Shown here: piece by piece, positions 37,955 through 45,254 of the stretch
Layout: each line of letters starts with the position of its first letter
Numbering within the stretch: position 1 is the first letter of the stretch
From: Acidobacteriota bacterium
Lineage (GTDB): Bacteria > Acidobacteriota > Vicinamibacteria > Vicinamibacterales > UBA2999
Length of the DNA: 46,183 nucleotides
Reading direction: 5' to 3'
Assembly: GCA_003222635.1 (NCBI GenBank)
Contig: QHWQ01000327.1
Coordinates: 1-46,183 of the forward strand
Position numbers and translations under genes: made by a program
Notes under the pieces: model-generated
Database searches by the model: none
Seen by the model: only the letters and a program-made list of their open reading frames with translations
Told to the model about the DNA's origin: nothing

Positions 37955-39010
37955 GTGCGTCCGTTGCACCCGGACGCGGCCGTGGTCAAACGAGCCGTCC
38001 CGGGAGAACCGTATTCCCTCGATGATGGCCTGGGCACCCGCAGGATAGAGAGCGACGGACGAACCTATACCGAAGTCCTCGAACTGGCGGCAGCCCTCGC
38101 CTCACAGCCGGTTGTCGAGCAAGCGATTCGCGGCCGTGCGTCGCGGTACGCCGACCTCGACGTCCGCACGTTCTCGCCGGTTCGCCGCATCGATCGCAGC
38201 GGCGGGGCTCTGCACGTCATCAGCGAGATGCCGTCGGGCGTCCGCCTCTCACATCTCCTCGCGCATCTGGAATCGACAGGCGAGGTCGCCCCCGAGTCCG
38301 CGATGCTCGAGCTCGCCTCGCTCGTCATCAATGCCGTGGCCTCGCTGCACGCCTGGCCGGGCGGTCTCGCGCACGGCGCCATCAGTCCTGGCCACGTGCT
38401 CATCACCAACGACGGCCGCGTGATGCTGACCGACTGTGTCTTCGGCGCCGGCCTCGAGGTGCTGCAGCGCAACCGCGAGTCGCTGTGGAAGGAATTCGGG
38501 CTGGCGATGCCGCCCTCGGCGAATCTTGCGCGCTTCGATCAGCAGGCCGACGTCACGCAGATGGGGGCGGTGATCCTCTCCATCATCCTGCAGCGGCCGA
38601 TGCGCGCGCATGAATATCCGCGGGGGGTGAGCGATCTGGTCGTCACCGCGACCGAATCGTCACACGTGCCGGGCTCGCCGGGCGCCGCCTCGGCGCTTCG
38701 CATGTGGCTGCAGGAAGCACTGCAGATCCATCCGCGGCTCGCCTTCCGCTCCGCCGTGGAAGCGCAGCGATCGTTTGCCGACATCAACAACCGTCCGGGC
38801 GCGCGCCGTGCGGGCGCGATGGCGCTGCAGGTGCTGCTGCAGACAACCTGTGGCGAACCGCAGGCCACGCAGAAGCCGGTCGTGCTGAATACGCCGATGC
38901 AGGCGCCGGCGCCGCAGCCGACACCCGCGACGCCTCAGCCACCCGCGACCGAGCCGAAGCCGAACAGTCCGTTCGACTCGATCCTCAGGTCAGTTTTCCC
39001 GAAACACTGA
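37955..39010 (+). CDS. Ser/Thr kinase-like pseudokinase
   Basis: A 351-residue protein with the C-lobe pattern of a Hanks-type kinase: VINAVASLHAWPGGLAHGAI, SPGHVLITNDGRVMLTD, ADVTQMGAVILSIILQRP. The catalytic loop HRDLKPxN reads HGAISPGHV, so the catalytic Asp and the Asn are gone, and DFG reads TDC. No glycine loop or VAIK lysine is seen in the short N-lobe. It is probably a non-catalytic scaffold or binding protein. The C-terminus is a Pro/Ala/Gln-rich tail. GTG 37955 is used; an upstream ATG 37849 with GAGGAGG in a different frame and a Cys-rich reading frame suggest the true N-terminus may extend further and be interrupted. It converges with the receptor gene, 4 bp apart. Confidence 0.7.
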   Translation: MRPLHPDAAVVKRAVPGEPYSLDDGLGTRRIESDGRTYTEVLELAAALASQPVVEQAIRGRASRYADLDVRTFSPVRRIDRSGGALHVISEMPSGVRLSHLLAHLESTGEVAPESAMLELASLVINAVASLHAWPGGLAHGAISPGHVLITNDGRVMLTDCVFGAGLEVLQRNRESLWKEFGLAMPPSANLARFDQQADVTQMGAVILSIILQRPMRAHEYPRGVSDLVVTATESSHVPGSPGAASALRMWLQEALQIHPRLAFRSAVEAQRSFADINNRPGARRAGAMALQVLLQTTCGEPQATQKPVVLNTPMQAPAPQPTPATPQPPATEPKPNSPFDSILRSVFPKH

Positions 39011-39014
39011 ACGA

Positions 39015-41465
39015 TCAGAAGGCGATGCGTGCGGCGAGCTGCATGACACGGCCATTGAGCTGTCGTGTCCGCTGGCCGAACTGCGGATTCGGCACGAGCA
39101 CAGTCGGCGCGAGTCCCGTGGACTGTATGTTGTTCACGGCGGTGTAATTCGGCCGGTTCGTCAGGTTGAACGCTTCCCAGATGAGTGACCACTGACCGGT
39201 CGAGCCGACGTGGAACCGCCGCGCGATGCGCGGATCCAACGATGCCTGATGCGGCAGCCGGTACTGATTCCACGTGGTGCCGGGCGCGAGGTCGTTGAAC
39301 GCATTGAAATCGCCGTTGATATCGCCGTTCACGTACGCGCTGTACGGGTTGCCGGTGTGCCACCGGGAGACCAGGCCGTATTCCCAATCTTTCAGCAGCC
39401 GCTTGCTCAACCCGTGCTTGTCCACGGCGAGGAGCGAGGTGTCGTACATTGCGGAGATGACGAGCTGCTGGTGCTGGTCGTTGTTGCCCGGGTAGCGCGT
39501 CTGCAGCGTCGCGCCGTCGATGGCAAGCGTGCGCCGCGCGCCGGCGTCGCCGAACACCATGCCGATCGGCTGCTGCGGCGTTTCGTCGGACCGCGAGAGC
39601 GTGTACGCGATTGTGTAGAACAGCTGCTGCAGAACGCGCGCGCGTGCGTGAAGCGTCACACCGTTGTAGATCGATTCCCCGGTGCTTTGGAACGAGACGA
39701 CGCGCGTCGGCAGCGGCACGAACGCGCGCCCGATGTTGACGTCGACGGCACGCGGCAGCCGCTCGCCCCGCGCGAACAGGTAATCGATCCCAAGCGAGCC
39801 CGCCCGGTATTTCTCCACTTCCCAGCCGGCCGACGCCTGGTGCACCCGTGCCGCGTTGAACGTCGGATCGATAGTGGTGGGGAATGGGAACGAATGTAGC
39901 GCGGCAATCACGGTGGGGGTCGATCCGTAGAACAACCCGTACGCCGCGCGGAATACACTCTTCCGCTCGCCCGGCGCGTATGCCATGCCGACCCGTGGGG
40001 CCCAGTTGTTCAGATTGAGCGGCATCGCCTTCTCGAAGTCCTGCGCGTCGTACCGAAGTCCGAGGTCGATGCTGAGCGCGGCCGTGGCTCGCCACGCGTC
40101 CTCGAAGAACGCGCCGTACTGAGTGAGGTCCGCGTTCATCGACACGGGGAAGAGGCTGTCGATCGAGAATTGCCCGCTGTTTCGATCTCTCAGCACGTCC
40201 GCGCCGGCCTTGAACGAGTGGCCGCCGGCGATCCACGACAGCGCATCGCCGAACTGCATGCGATCGGTCACAAACTCGTGGGGACCGTACAGGTTCGCCT
40301 GCGCCGCAGCCTCGTCGCGATTCCGCGCGACCTGCATGCGCGCGTCGTTGACCAACCAGCCGCCGATGCCGCTCTCCAGCGAACCCGCGATAGACCGGTT
40401 CCGCAACAGCGACGGGGCGCTCGCACTATCGAGCACTTCGCCGTCGTACTGCTGGTTCATGTAGCGCAGCATCAGATGCTGTCCGGCGAACGCGTGGTCC
40501 GTGCGCGCGACCAGCAGATTCTGATCTTGATCCGCGGGCGCGGTCGTCGATCGGCGTAGACCGTCGTAGCTGACGAAGAAGAAGTTGTGTTCCTTTGAGA
40601 TGGGACCGCCCAGCGTCGCGCCGAACTGGTTGTTCCGATACGGTGTGGTTTCGAGGCCAGCCCTCTCATCGATGGTTCGTTCGGCGTTGAGGGCGCGATC
40701 GCCGAAGAACTCGTACGCGGATCCGCGGAGGCTGTTGCCGCCCGACCGCGTGACGATGTTGAAGGTCGACCCCGCCGCGCGGCCGACGTCCGCCGGCGCG
40801 CCGTTGGTTTCGACGCGGAATCCCTCGATGGATCCCTCGCTCACCTGGTAGGGCACGCGCGTCGGTCCCTCGAGGCCGATCGGTTCGCCCGTGAGGCTGC
40901 TCGTGTGATCGAAGCCATCGATGACGAAGCGATTCTGCGCGCTCGGCAGGTTCATCACGCTGAGGCCGCCGGTGGCGGCATCCTCGGAGATCGCCGGCGT
41001 GAGCTCCGCGAGGCTTGGATAGCGCCGCCCGAGGACCGGCAGATCCTGCGCTTCGGTTTCCGCGACGATGGCGCTCGCGTGCGTGCGGGCGGACTCCGCA
41101 ATCGGCGGATACGGATTCAGCGCAATCGTCTCCGGCAGCGGCGCGTGGCGCAGCGGCAGCTCGATCTGCAGGCGTTGCGCCGGCACGAGGACGATGTCGT
41201 CCTGACGACGGCCGGCGAACCCGTCGTGTTCGACGGTGACTTGATAGCGGCCCGCCGCAACGGCAGGGAACGCAAAGCGGCCGTGATCGTCGCTGCGCGT
41301 CTGGCGGTCGACGCCCGTGTCGGCGTTGGTCAGCGTGACGCTGGCGTTGCCGAGGACTTCACCTGTATCGGAAGCGACGCGTCCCCAGATCTCTCCGGCG
41401 CCACTCTGTGCGTATGCCGGCGCGCAACTGAACAGTGCGACGAGAAACAGCAGTGCGGTAACCAC
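39015..41465 (-). CDS. TonB-dependent receptor with carboxypeptidase-regulatory-like domain (Oar-like)
   Basis: Outer-membrane transporter or surface protein, 816 residues. A signal peptide (MVTALLFLVALFSCAPAYAQ) precedes a carboxypeptidase-regulatory-like beta domain (about 23-105: GRVASDTGEVLGNASVTLTN, GRFAFPAVAAGRYQVTVEHD). The plug region holds FVIDGFDHTSSLTGEPIG and AGSTFNIVTRSGGNSLRG, characteristic of acidobacterial Oar-like receptors. The beta-barrel ends in MQLAARIAF with terminal Phe. It is at the short end of the family; two places in the barrel (after SIDSL, and after AALHSF) look compressed, but the region is too variable to be sure. The ligand is unknown. Confidence 0.87.
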   Translation of the reverse strand: MVTALLFLVALFSCAPAYAQSGAGEIWGRVASDTGEVLGNASVTLTNADTGVDRQTRSDDHGRFAFPAVAAGRYQVTVEHDGFAGRRQDDIVLVPAQRLQIELPLRHAPLPETIALNPYPPIAESARTHASAIVAETEAQDLPVLGRRYPSLAELTPAISEDAATGGLSVMNLPSAQNRFVIDGFDHTSSLTGEPIGLEGPTRVPYQVSEGSIEGFRVETNGAPADVGRAAGSTFNIVTRSGGNSLRGSAYEFFGDRALNAERTIDERAGLETTPYRNNQFGATLGGPISKEHNFFFVSYDGLRRSTTAPADQDQNLLVARTDHAFAGQHLMLRYMNQQYDGEVLDSASAPSLLRNRSIAGSLESGIGGWLVNDARMQVARNRDEAAAQANLYGPHEFVTDRMQFGDALSWIAGGHSFKAGADVLRDRNSGQFSIDSLFPVSMNADLTQYGAFFEDAWRATAALSIDLGLRYDAQDFEKAMPLNLNNWAPRVGMAYAPGERKSVFRAAYGLFYGSTPTVIAALHSFPFPTTIDPTFNAARVHQASAGWEVEKYRAGSLGIDYLFARGERLPRAVDVNIGRAFVPLPTRVVSFQSTGESIYNGVTLHARARVLQQLFYTIAYTLSRSDETPQQPIGMVFGDAGARRTLAIDGATLQTRYPGNNDQHQQLVISAMYDTSLLAVDKHGLSKRLLKDWEYGLVSRWHTGNPYSAYVNGDINGDFNAFNDLAPGTTWNQYRLPHQASLDPRIARRFHVGSTGQWSLIWEAFNLTNRPNYTAVNNIQSTGLAPTVLVPNPQFGQRTRQLNGRVMQLAARIAF

Positions 41466-41496
41466 GCCTTCGACCTACTCAATACGTATGCCACGC

Positions 41497-41502
41497 TATA
41501 AT
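41497..41502 (+). promoter_or_regulatory. Candidate -10 box (TATAAT) directly before the DUF1015 start
   Basis: A perfect TATAAT followed by a T-rich run ends 11 nt before ATG 41514. Transcription would start within a few bases of the start codon, giving a leaderless or nearly leaderless mRNA; no ribosome site is visible. No clear -35 hexamer. Confidence 0.35.
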
Positions 41503-41513
41503 TTTTTCTTCTC

Positions 41514-42728
41514 ATGGCGCTCATCGTTCCGTTCCATGCTCTCCGTCCCACGCCTGCCTCCGCCGCCCGCGTCGCCGCCGTTCCCTACGACGTCGTCAAC
41601 GCGCAGGAAGCCCATGCATTGGCCAACGGCAATCCTCTGAGCTTTCTGCATGTCTCGCGTGCGGAGATCGATCTGCCGGCGAATGCCGATCCGTATTCGG
41701 ATGCGGTCTATCGCAAGGCGACCGACAACTTCACGGCGCTGAAGTCGAACGCGCCGCTCGTGGTCGAGGAGCAGCCGAGCCTGTACGTCTATCGCCTCAA
41801 AATGGGGAATCACGTGCAGACGGGCATCGCGGGGACCTTTTCAATTGATGAGTACGACCGCGGCGTCATCAAGAAGCACGAGCTCACCCGCCGCGACAAG
41901 GAAGACGACCGGACGCGTCACATGATCGACTTGCGCGCGCAGACGGGCCCGGTCCTTCTCACCTATCGCGCCTCACCTGCGGTCGATCGCGTCGTGTCGC
42001 GCGTGACAAGTCAGCCGCCGCTCTTCGACTTCACTGCGCCCGACGGCGTGCAGCACACGATCTGGCGCGCAAATGCGGAGGCGGTGAAAGCACTGGTCGA
42101 TGCGTTCGGCGCGATTCCGCTGCTCTACATTGCCGACGGCCATCACCGCGCGGCGAGCGCGGCACGAGCGCGGCAGCAGCTCGGGGCCAACGGCGCGCAC
42201 GGCGAATGGGACACGGTGCTGGCGGTCGCGTTCCCCGATGACCAGATGCAGGTGCTGCCGTACAACCGTGTGGTCAAGGATCTCGGATCGCACACGCTGC
42301 AGTCGCTGCTCGCCAGGCTGCGCGAGCAGTTCACGGTGAAGGAAGGTCCGGCGACGCCCGTGCGGAAGGGCGAGGTCGCGATGTATCTCGATGGCAAGTG
42401 GTACACGGTTGTTCTTGGCGAAGCGCCGGGCAATCTCAGTCCCGCCGATCGCCTGGATGTGAGCCGGCTGCAGCAGACGATCCTGACGCCACTGCTCGGC
42501 ATCGGCGACATCCGGACCGACAAGCGCATGGATTTCGTCGGCGGCGCGCGCGGAACGCCGGAGCTCGAGAAGCTCGTCAACTCCGGAAAGTTCGCGGTCG
42601 CGTTCTCGATGTATCCGGTGAGCGTGAACGATCTGATGCAGGTGTGCGACGCCGGCGGCATCATGCCGCCGAAGTCCACCTGGTTCGAACCAAAACTGAG
42701 AGACGGGCTCCTGTCCCATGTAATTTGA
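41514..42728 (+). CDS. DUF1015 family protein, next to serine-biosynthesis genes
   Basis: A 404-residue cytoplasmic protein of the DUF1015 family. Conserved features are VAAVPYDVVNAQEAHALANG, GVIKKHELTRRDKEDDRTRH, LYIADGHHRAASAARA and MQVLPYNRVVKDL. The DGHHR motif recalls the ParB/Srx/SerK superfamily, where the SerK member phosphorylates free serine. The biochemical role of DUF1015 itself is not established as far as I know. It directly precedes serA and serC, which supports a link to serine or phosphoserine metabolism. The sequence appears complete. A TATAAT ends just before the ATG. The gene is separated from serA by a long inverted repeat, so co-transcription may be partial. Confidence 0.88.
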   Translation: MALIVPFHALRPTPASAARVAAVPYDVVNAQEAHALANGNPLSFLHVSRAEIDLPANADPYSDAVYRKATDNFTALKSNAPLVVEEQPSLYVYRLKMGNHVQTGIAGTFSIDEYDRGVIKKHELTRRDKEDDRTRHMIDLRAQTGPVLLTYRASPAVDRVVSRVTSQPPLFDFTAPDGVQHTIWRANAEAVKALVDAFGAIPLLYIADGHHRAASAARARQQLGANGAHGEWDTVLAVAFPDDQMQVLPYNRVVKDLGSHTLQSLLARLREQFTVKEGPATPVRKGEVAMYLDGKWYTVVLGEAPGNLSPADRLDVSRLQQTILTPLLGIGDIRTDKRMDFVGGARGTPELEKLVNSGKFAVAFSMYPVSVNDLMQVCDAGGIMPPKSTWFEPKLRDGLLSHVI

Positions 42729-42793
42729 AACCACGAAGAACGCGAAGGACGCGAAGAAACAATTCTTCGCGTTCATCGTGTCCTTCGTGGTTC
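42729..42793. repeat. Imperfect inverted repeat of 9-nt CGAAGRACR units between DUF1015 and serA
   Basis: Left arm (about 42729-42758) and right arm (about 42763-42793) form a stem of about 30 bp with four mismatches and a tiny loop. Each arm is built of units like CACGAAGAA, CGCGAAGGA, CGCGAAGAA. The right arm contains a 27-nt sequence at 42766-42792 found again with one difference at 45228-45254. It fills the gap between the DUF1015 stop and the serA start and covers the expected ribosome site of serA. Confidence 0.85.
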
Positions 42794-42795
42794 TT

Positions 42796-43974
42796 ATGAT
42801 GAAGGTCCTGATCGCGGATCAATTCGAGCAGGTCGGCATCGACGGCATCACCGCCGCCGGCTGCGAGGTGATCTTCCTGCCGGCACTCGCGGATCAGCAC
42901 CTCGCCGACGCGCTCGCCTCCACCAAAGCCGACGTTCTCGTGGTCCGCAGCACGAAAGTCACCGAGGCGATGCTCGCCGGCGCGTCGCTGTCGCTCATCG
43001 TTCGCGCGGGGGCCGGCGTCAACACGATCGACGTCAACGCCGCGTCGCGCCGAGGTATCTACGTCTCGAACTGTCCGGGCAAGAACTCCATCGCGGTTGC
43101 GGAGCTGACGTTCGCATTGATCCTCGCGCTCGACCGGCGCATTCCCGACAACGTGGCGGACCTGCGCGCGGGCAAGTGGAACAAGAAGGAGTACTCCAAG
43201 GCGAAGGGGCTGTACGGGCGAACGCTCGGCATCATCGGCTACGGGAGCATCGGCCAGGAGGTCGCTCGCCGCGCGGTCGCGTTTGGGATGCCTGTCCTGA
43301 TCTGGAGCCGCAGCTATCAGCAGGGCGCGTCATCGCCCGGGGAGGTGGCGGAGAAGGCCGACATCCTGACGGTCCATCTCGCGCTGGCGAAGGAGACGAG
43401 GAATTTCATCGGCGCCTCGATCCTGAGTCGCTTGCGGCCCGGCTCGTACTTCATCAACACGGCGCGCGCCGAGGTCGTCGATCAGGCGGCGCTCGCCGAC
43501 GCCGTCGGCCATCGCGGCATTCGCGTCGCAGTCGACGTCTTCGCGAACGAGCCTGCGGGATCCACGGGCGAATTCAGCGATCCGCTCGTCAACCTGCCGA
43601 ACGTCATCGGCACGCACCACATCGGCGCTTCCACCGACCAGGCGCAGGAAGCGATCGCCGCCGAAGCCGCGCGCATCGTCCGTGAATACAAGGAGACCGG
43701 CAAGGTTCCGAACGTCGTCAACCTGGCGAAGAAGACGCCGGCGACGCATATGCTCGTCGTGCGGCATCGCGACCGCCCCGGCGTGCTGGCGCACGTCTTC
43801 GCTCACCTGCGCGCGGGACACCTGAACGTGCAGGAGACGGAAAACGTCATCTTCGAAGGCGCGGAAGCGGCGATCGCGCGCATCAATCTCGACGGTGAGC
43901 CGCCAGCGGGGCTGCTCAGGACAATCGCGAGCGGCAACCAGGACATTTTGAATTTGTACGTCGTTAAAATCTGA
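42796..43974 (+). CDS. serA: D-3-phosphoglycerate dehydrogenase
   Basis: NAD-dependent first enzyme of serine synthesis, about 392 residues. The catalytic domain has RAGAGVNTIDVNAASRRGIY and SIAVAELTFALILALDR, the NAD site GRTLGIIGYGSIGQEVARR, the catalytic Arg in FINTARAEVVDQAAL, Glu in VFANEP, and the His motif GTHHIGASTDQAQEA. A C-terminal ACT-like domain (about 320-392: MLVVRHRDRPGVLAHVFAHL) suggests serine feedback. The loop after VLIWSRSYQQGASS is shorter than in relatives, by about 10-20 residues, in frame. ATG 42796 or 42799 starts the family-typical MKVLIADQF; neither has a ribosome site because the inverted repeat ends there. serC follows after 2 bp. Confidence 0.92.
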   Translation: MMKVLIADQFEQVGIDGITAAGCEVIFLPALADQHLADALASTKADVLVVRSTKVTEAMLAGASLSLIVRAGAGVNTIDVNAASRRGIYVSNCPGKNSIAVAELTFALILALDRRIPDNVADLRAGKWNKKEYSKAKGLYGRTLGIIGYGSIGQEVARRAVAFGMPVLIWSRSYQQGASSPGEVAEKADILTVHLALAKETRNFIGASILSRLRPGSYFINTARAEVVDQAALADAVGHRGIRVAVDVFANEPAGSTGEFSDPLVNLPNVIGTHHIGASTDQAQEAIAAEAARIVREYKETGKVPNVVNLAKKTPATHMLVVRHRDRPGVLAHVFAHLRAGHLNVQETENVIFEGAEAAIARINLDGEPPAGLLRTIASGNQDILNLYVVKI

Positions 43975-43976
43975 CT

Positions 43977-45068
43977 ATGCCTACTGCAACACGCGTGTTC
44001 AACTTTTCCGCCGGTCCCGCCGTTCTTCCGCTGCCCGTGCTCGAAGAAGCGCAGCGCGATCTGATTGCGCTGCCCGGCGTCGGCATGTCGGTGATGGAGA
44101 TCAGCCATCGCTCGAAGACGTTCGAGGATCTGCTGCACAAGGCGCAGGACGACATCCGGGCGCTCGCCGGCGTGCCCGGCAACTACAAGATTCTGATGCT
44201 CCAGGGCGGCGCGACGCTGCAGTTCTCGATGGTGCCGATGAATCTGCTCGGCGCGGGACAGACCGCGGATTACATCGACAGCGGGTCGTGGGCCGACAAG
44301 GCGGCGAAGGAAGCGAAGAAGGTCGGCAAGGTGAACATCGCGGCGACGACCAAGGGCGACAACTACTCGCGCCTGCCCGAGCAGCCGGAGCTGAAGTTGA
44401 CGCCGGGCGCCGCGTACGTGCACATGACGAGCAACAACACGATCGAGGGCACCGAGTGGACGTCGCTGCCCGCCGTCGGCGACGCGCCGCTCGTGAGCGA
44501 TACGTCATCCAACATGTTCAGCGGCCCCGTTGATGTCGCGCGCCACGCGCTCATCTACTCCGGCGCCCAGAAGAACCTCGGGCCATCGGGCGTCACGCTG
44601 ATCATCATTCGCGAAGACCTGCTCGCGCGCTCCACCGACGCGCTGCCTGTGATGCTGAACTACAAGATCCAGGCGGAGAACGATTCGCTCTACAACACGC
44701 CGAACACCTTCGGCGTCTACATCCTTGGGCTGACGATGAAATGGCTGCGGTCGCTCGGCGGGCTCGAGGCGATCGCGAAGATCAATCAGCGCAAGGCGGG
44801 CAAGCTCTACGCGGAGATCGATCGCACCGGCTTCTATCGCGGCACCGCGCGCAAGCAGGATCGGTCGCTCATGAACGTCACGTTCCGGCTCGCCACCGAG
44901 GACCTCGAGAAGACGTTCGTCAAGGAATCAACCGCGGCGGGCTTCGACGGGCTGAAGGGCCATCGCTCGGTCGGCGGCATGCGCGCGTCGATCTACAACG
45001 CGTTTCCGGAAGAGGGCGTCGACGCGCTCGTCTCGTTCATGCGCGAATTCGAACGGAGGCACGGGTAG
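43977..45068 (+). CDS. serC: Phosphoserine aminotransferase
   Basis: PLP enzyme that converts 3-phosphohydroxypyruvate and glutamate to phosphoserine, the step after SerA. At 363 residues it is full length. Motifs: VFNFSAGPAVLPLPVLEEAQ, GVGMSVMEISHRSKTFEDLL, LMLQGGATLQFSMVPMNLL, HMTSNNTIEGTEW, LVSDTSSNMFSGPVDV, and the PLP lysine in IYSGAQKNLGPSGVTLII. The C-terminus GHRSVGGMRASIYNAFPEEG is also typical. It starts 2 bp after the serA stop with no ribosome site of its own, so translational coupling is likely. A repeat-rich gap follows. Confidence 0.95.
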   Translation: MPTATRVFNFSAGPAVLPLPVLEEAQRDLIALPGVGMSVMEISHRSKTFEDLLHKAQDDIRALAGVPGNYKILMLQGGATLQFSMVPMNLLGAGQTADYIDSGSWADKAAKEAKKVGKVNIAATTKGDNYSRLPEQPELKLTPGAAYVHMTSNNTIEGTEWTSLPAVGDAPLVSDTSSNMFSGPVDVARHALIYSGAQKNLGPSGVTLIIIREDLLARSTDALPVMLNYKIQAENDSLYNTPNTFGVYILGLTMKWLRSLGGLEAIAKINQRKAGKLYAEIDRTGFYRGTARKQDRSLMNVTFRLATEDLEKTFVKESTAAGFDGLKGHRSVGGMRASIYNAFPEEGVDALVSFMREFERRHG

Positions 45069-45095
45069 TCAGAAGGGCACGAGGACGTTTCTTTC

Positions 45096-45254
45096 ACCAC
45101 GAAGGTCACAGCGCGGCATAGCCGCAACCAAACATGCCGCGCTGTGACCGCGGACCAGCGCTGTCACGAAGGACACGAAGGCTCAGAACACGAAGCGGTT
45201 CGCCTTCGCACCTGAAGCCGTCGAAACTTCGCGTTCTTCGTGTCCTTCGTGGTT
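45096..45254. repeat. Repeat element with terminal inverted repeats after serC
   Basis: A 159-bp stretch bounded by ACCACGAAGG (45096-45105) and its exact complement CCTTCGTGGT (45244-45253). Inside are two stems: a perfect 16-bp stem (45104-45119 with 45134-45149, 14-nt loop) and a second perfect 16-bp pair CACGAAGGACACGAAG (45165-45180) with 45236-45251. Its right end shares 26 of 27 bases with 42766-42792. The stop codon of the converging pcnB-like gene (complement of 45253-45255) overlaps its edge. No open reading frame or transposase is present. It looks like a small non-autonomous or REP-type element. Confidence 0.8.
45104..45149. terminator. Perfect 16-bp stem-loop downstream of serC
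   Basis: GGTCACAGCGCGGCAT pairs without mismatch with ATGCCGCGCTGTGACC across a 14-nt loop, 35 bp after the serC stop and before the converging gene. It is stable enough to end or protect transcripts from both sides, though there is no T-run. It is nested in the repeat element. Confidence 0.5.

Noticed and set aside
45096-45254. tRNA or small structured RNA gene
   Set aside because: The stems do not form a cloverleaf and the sequence is better explained by inverted repeats shared with 42729-42793.
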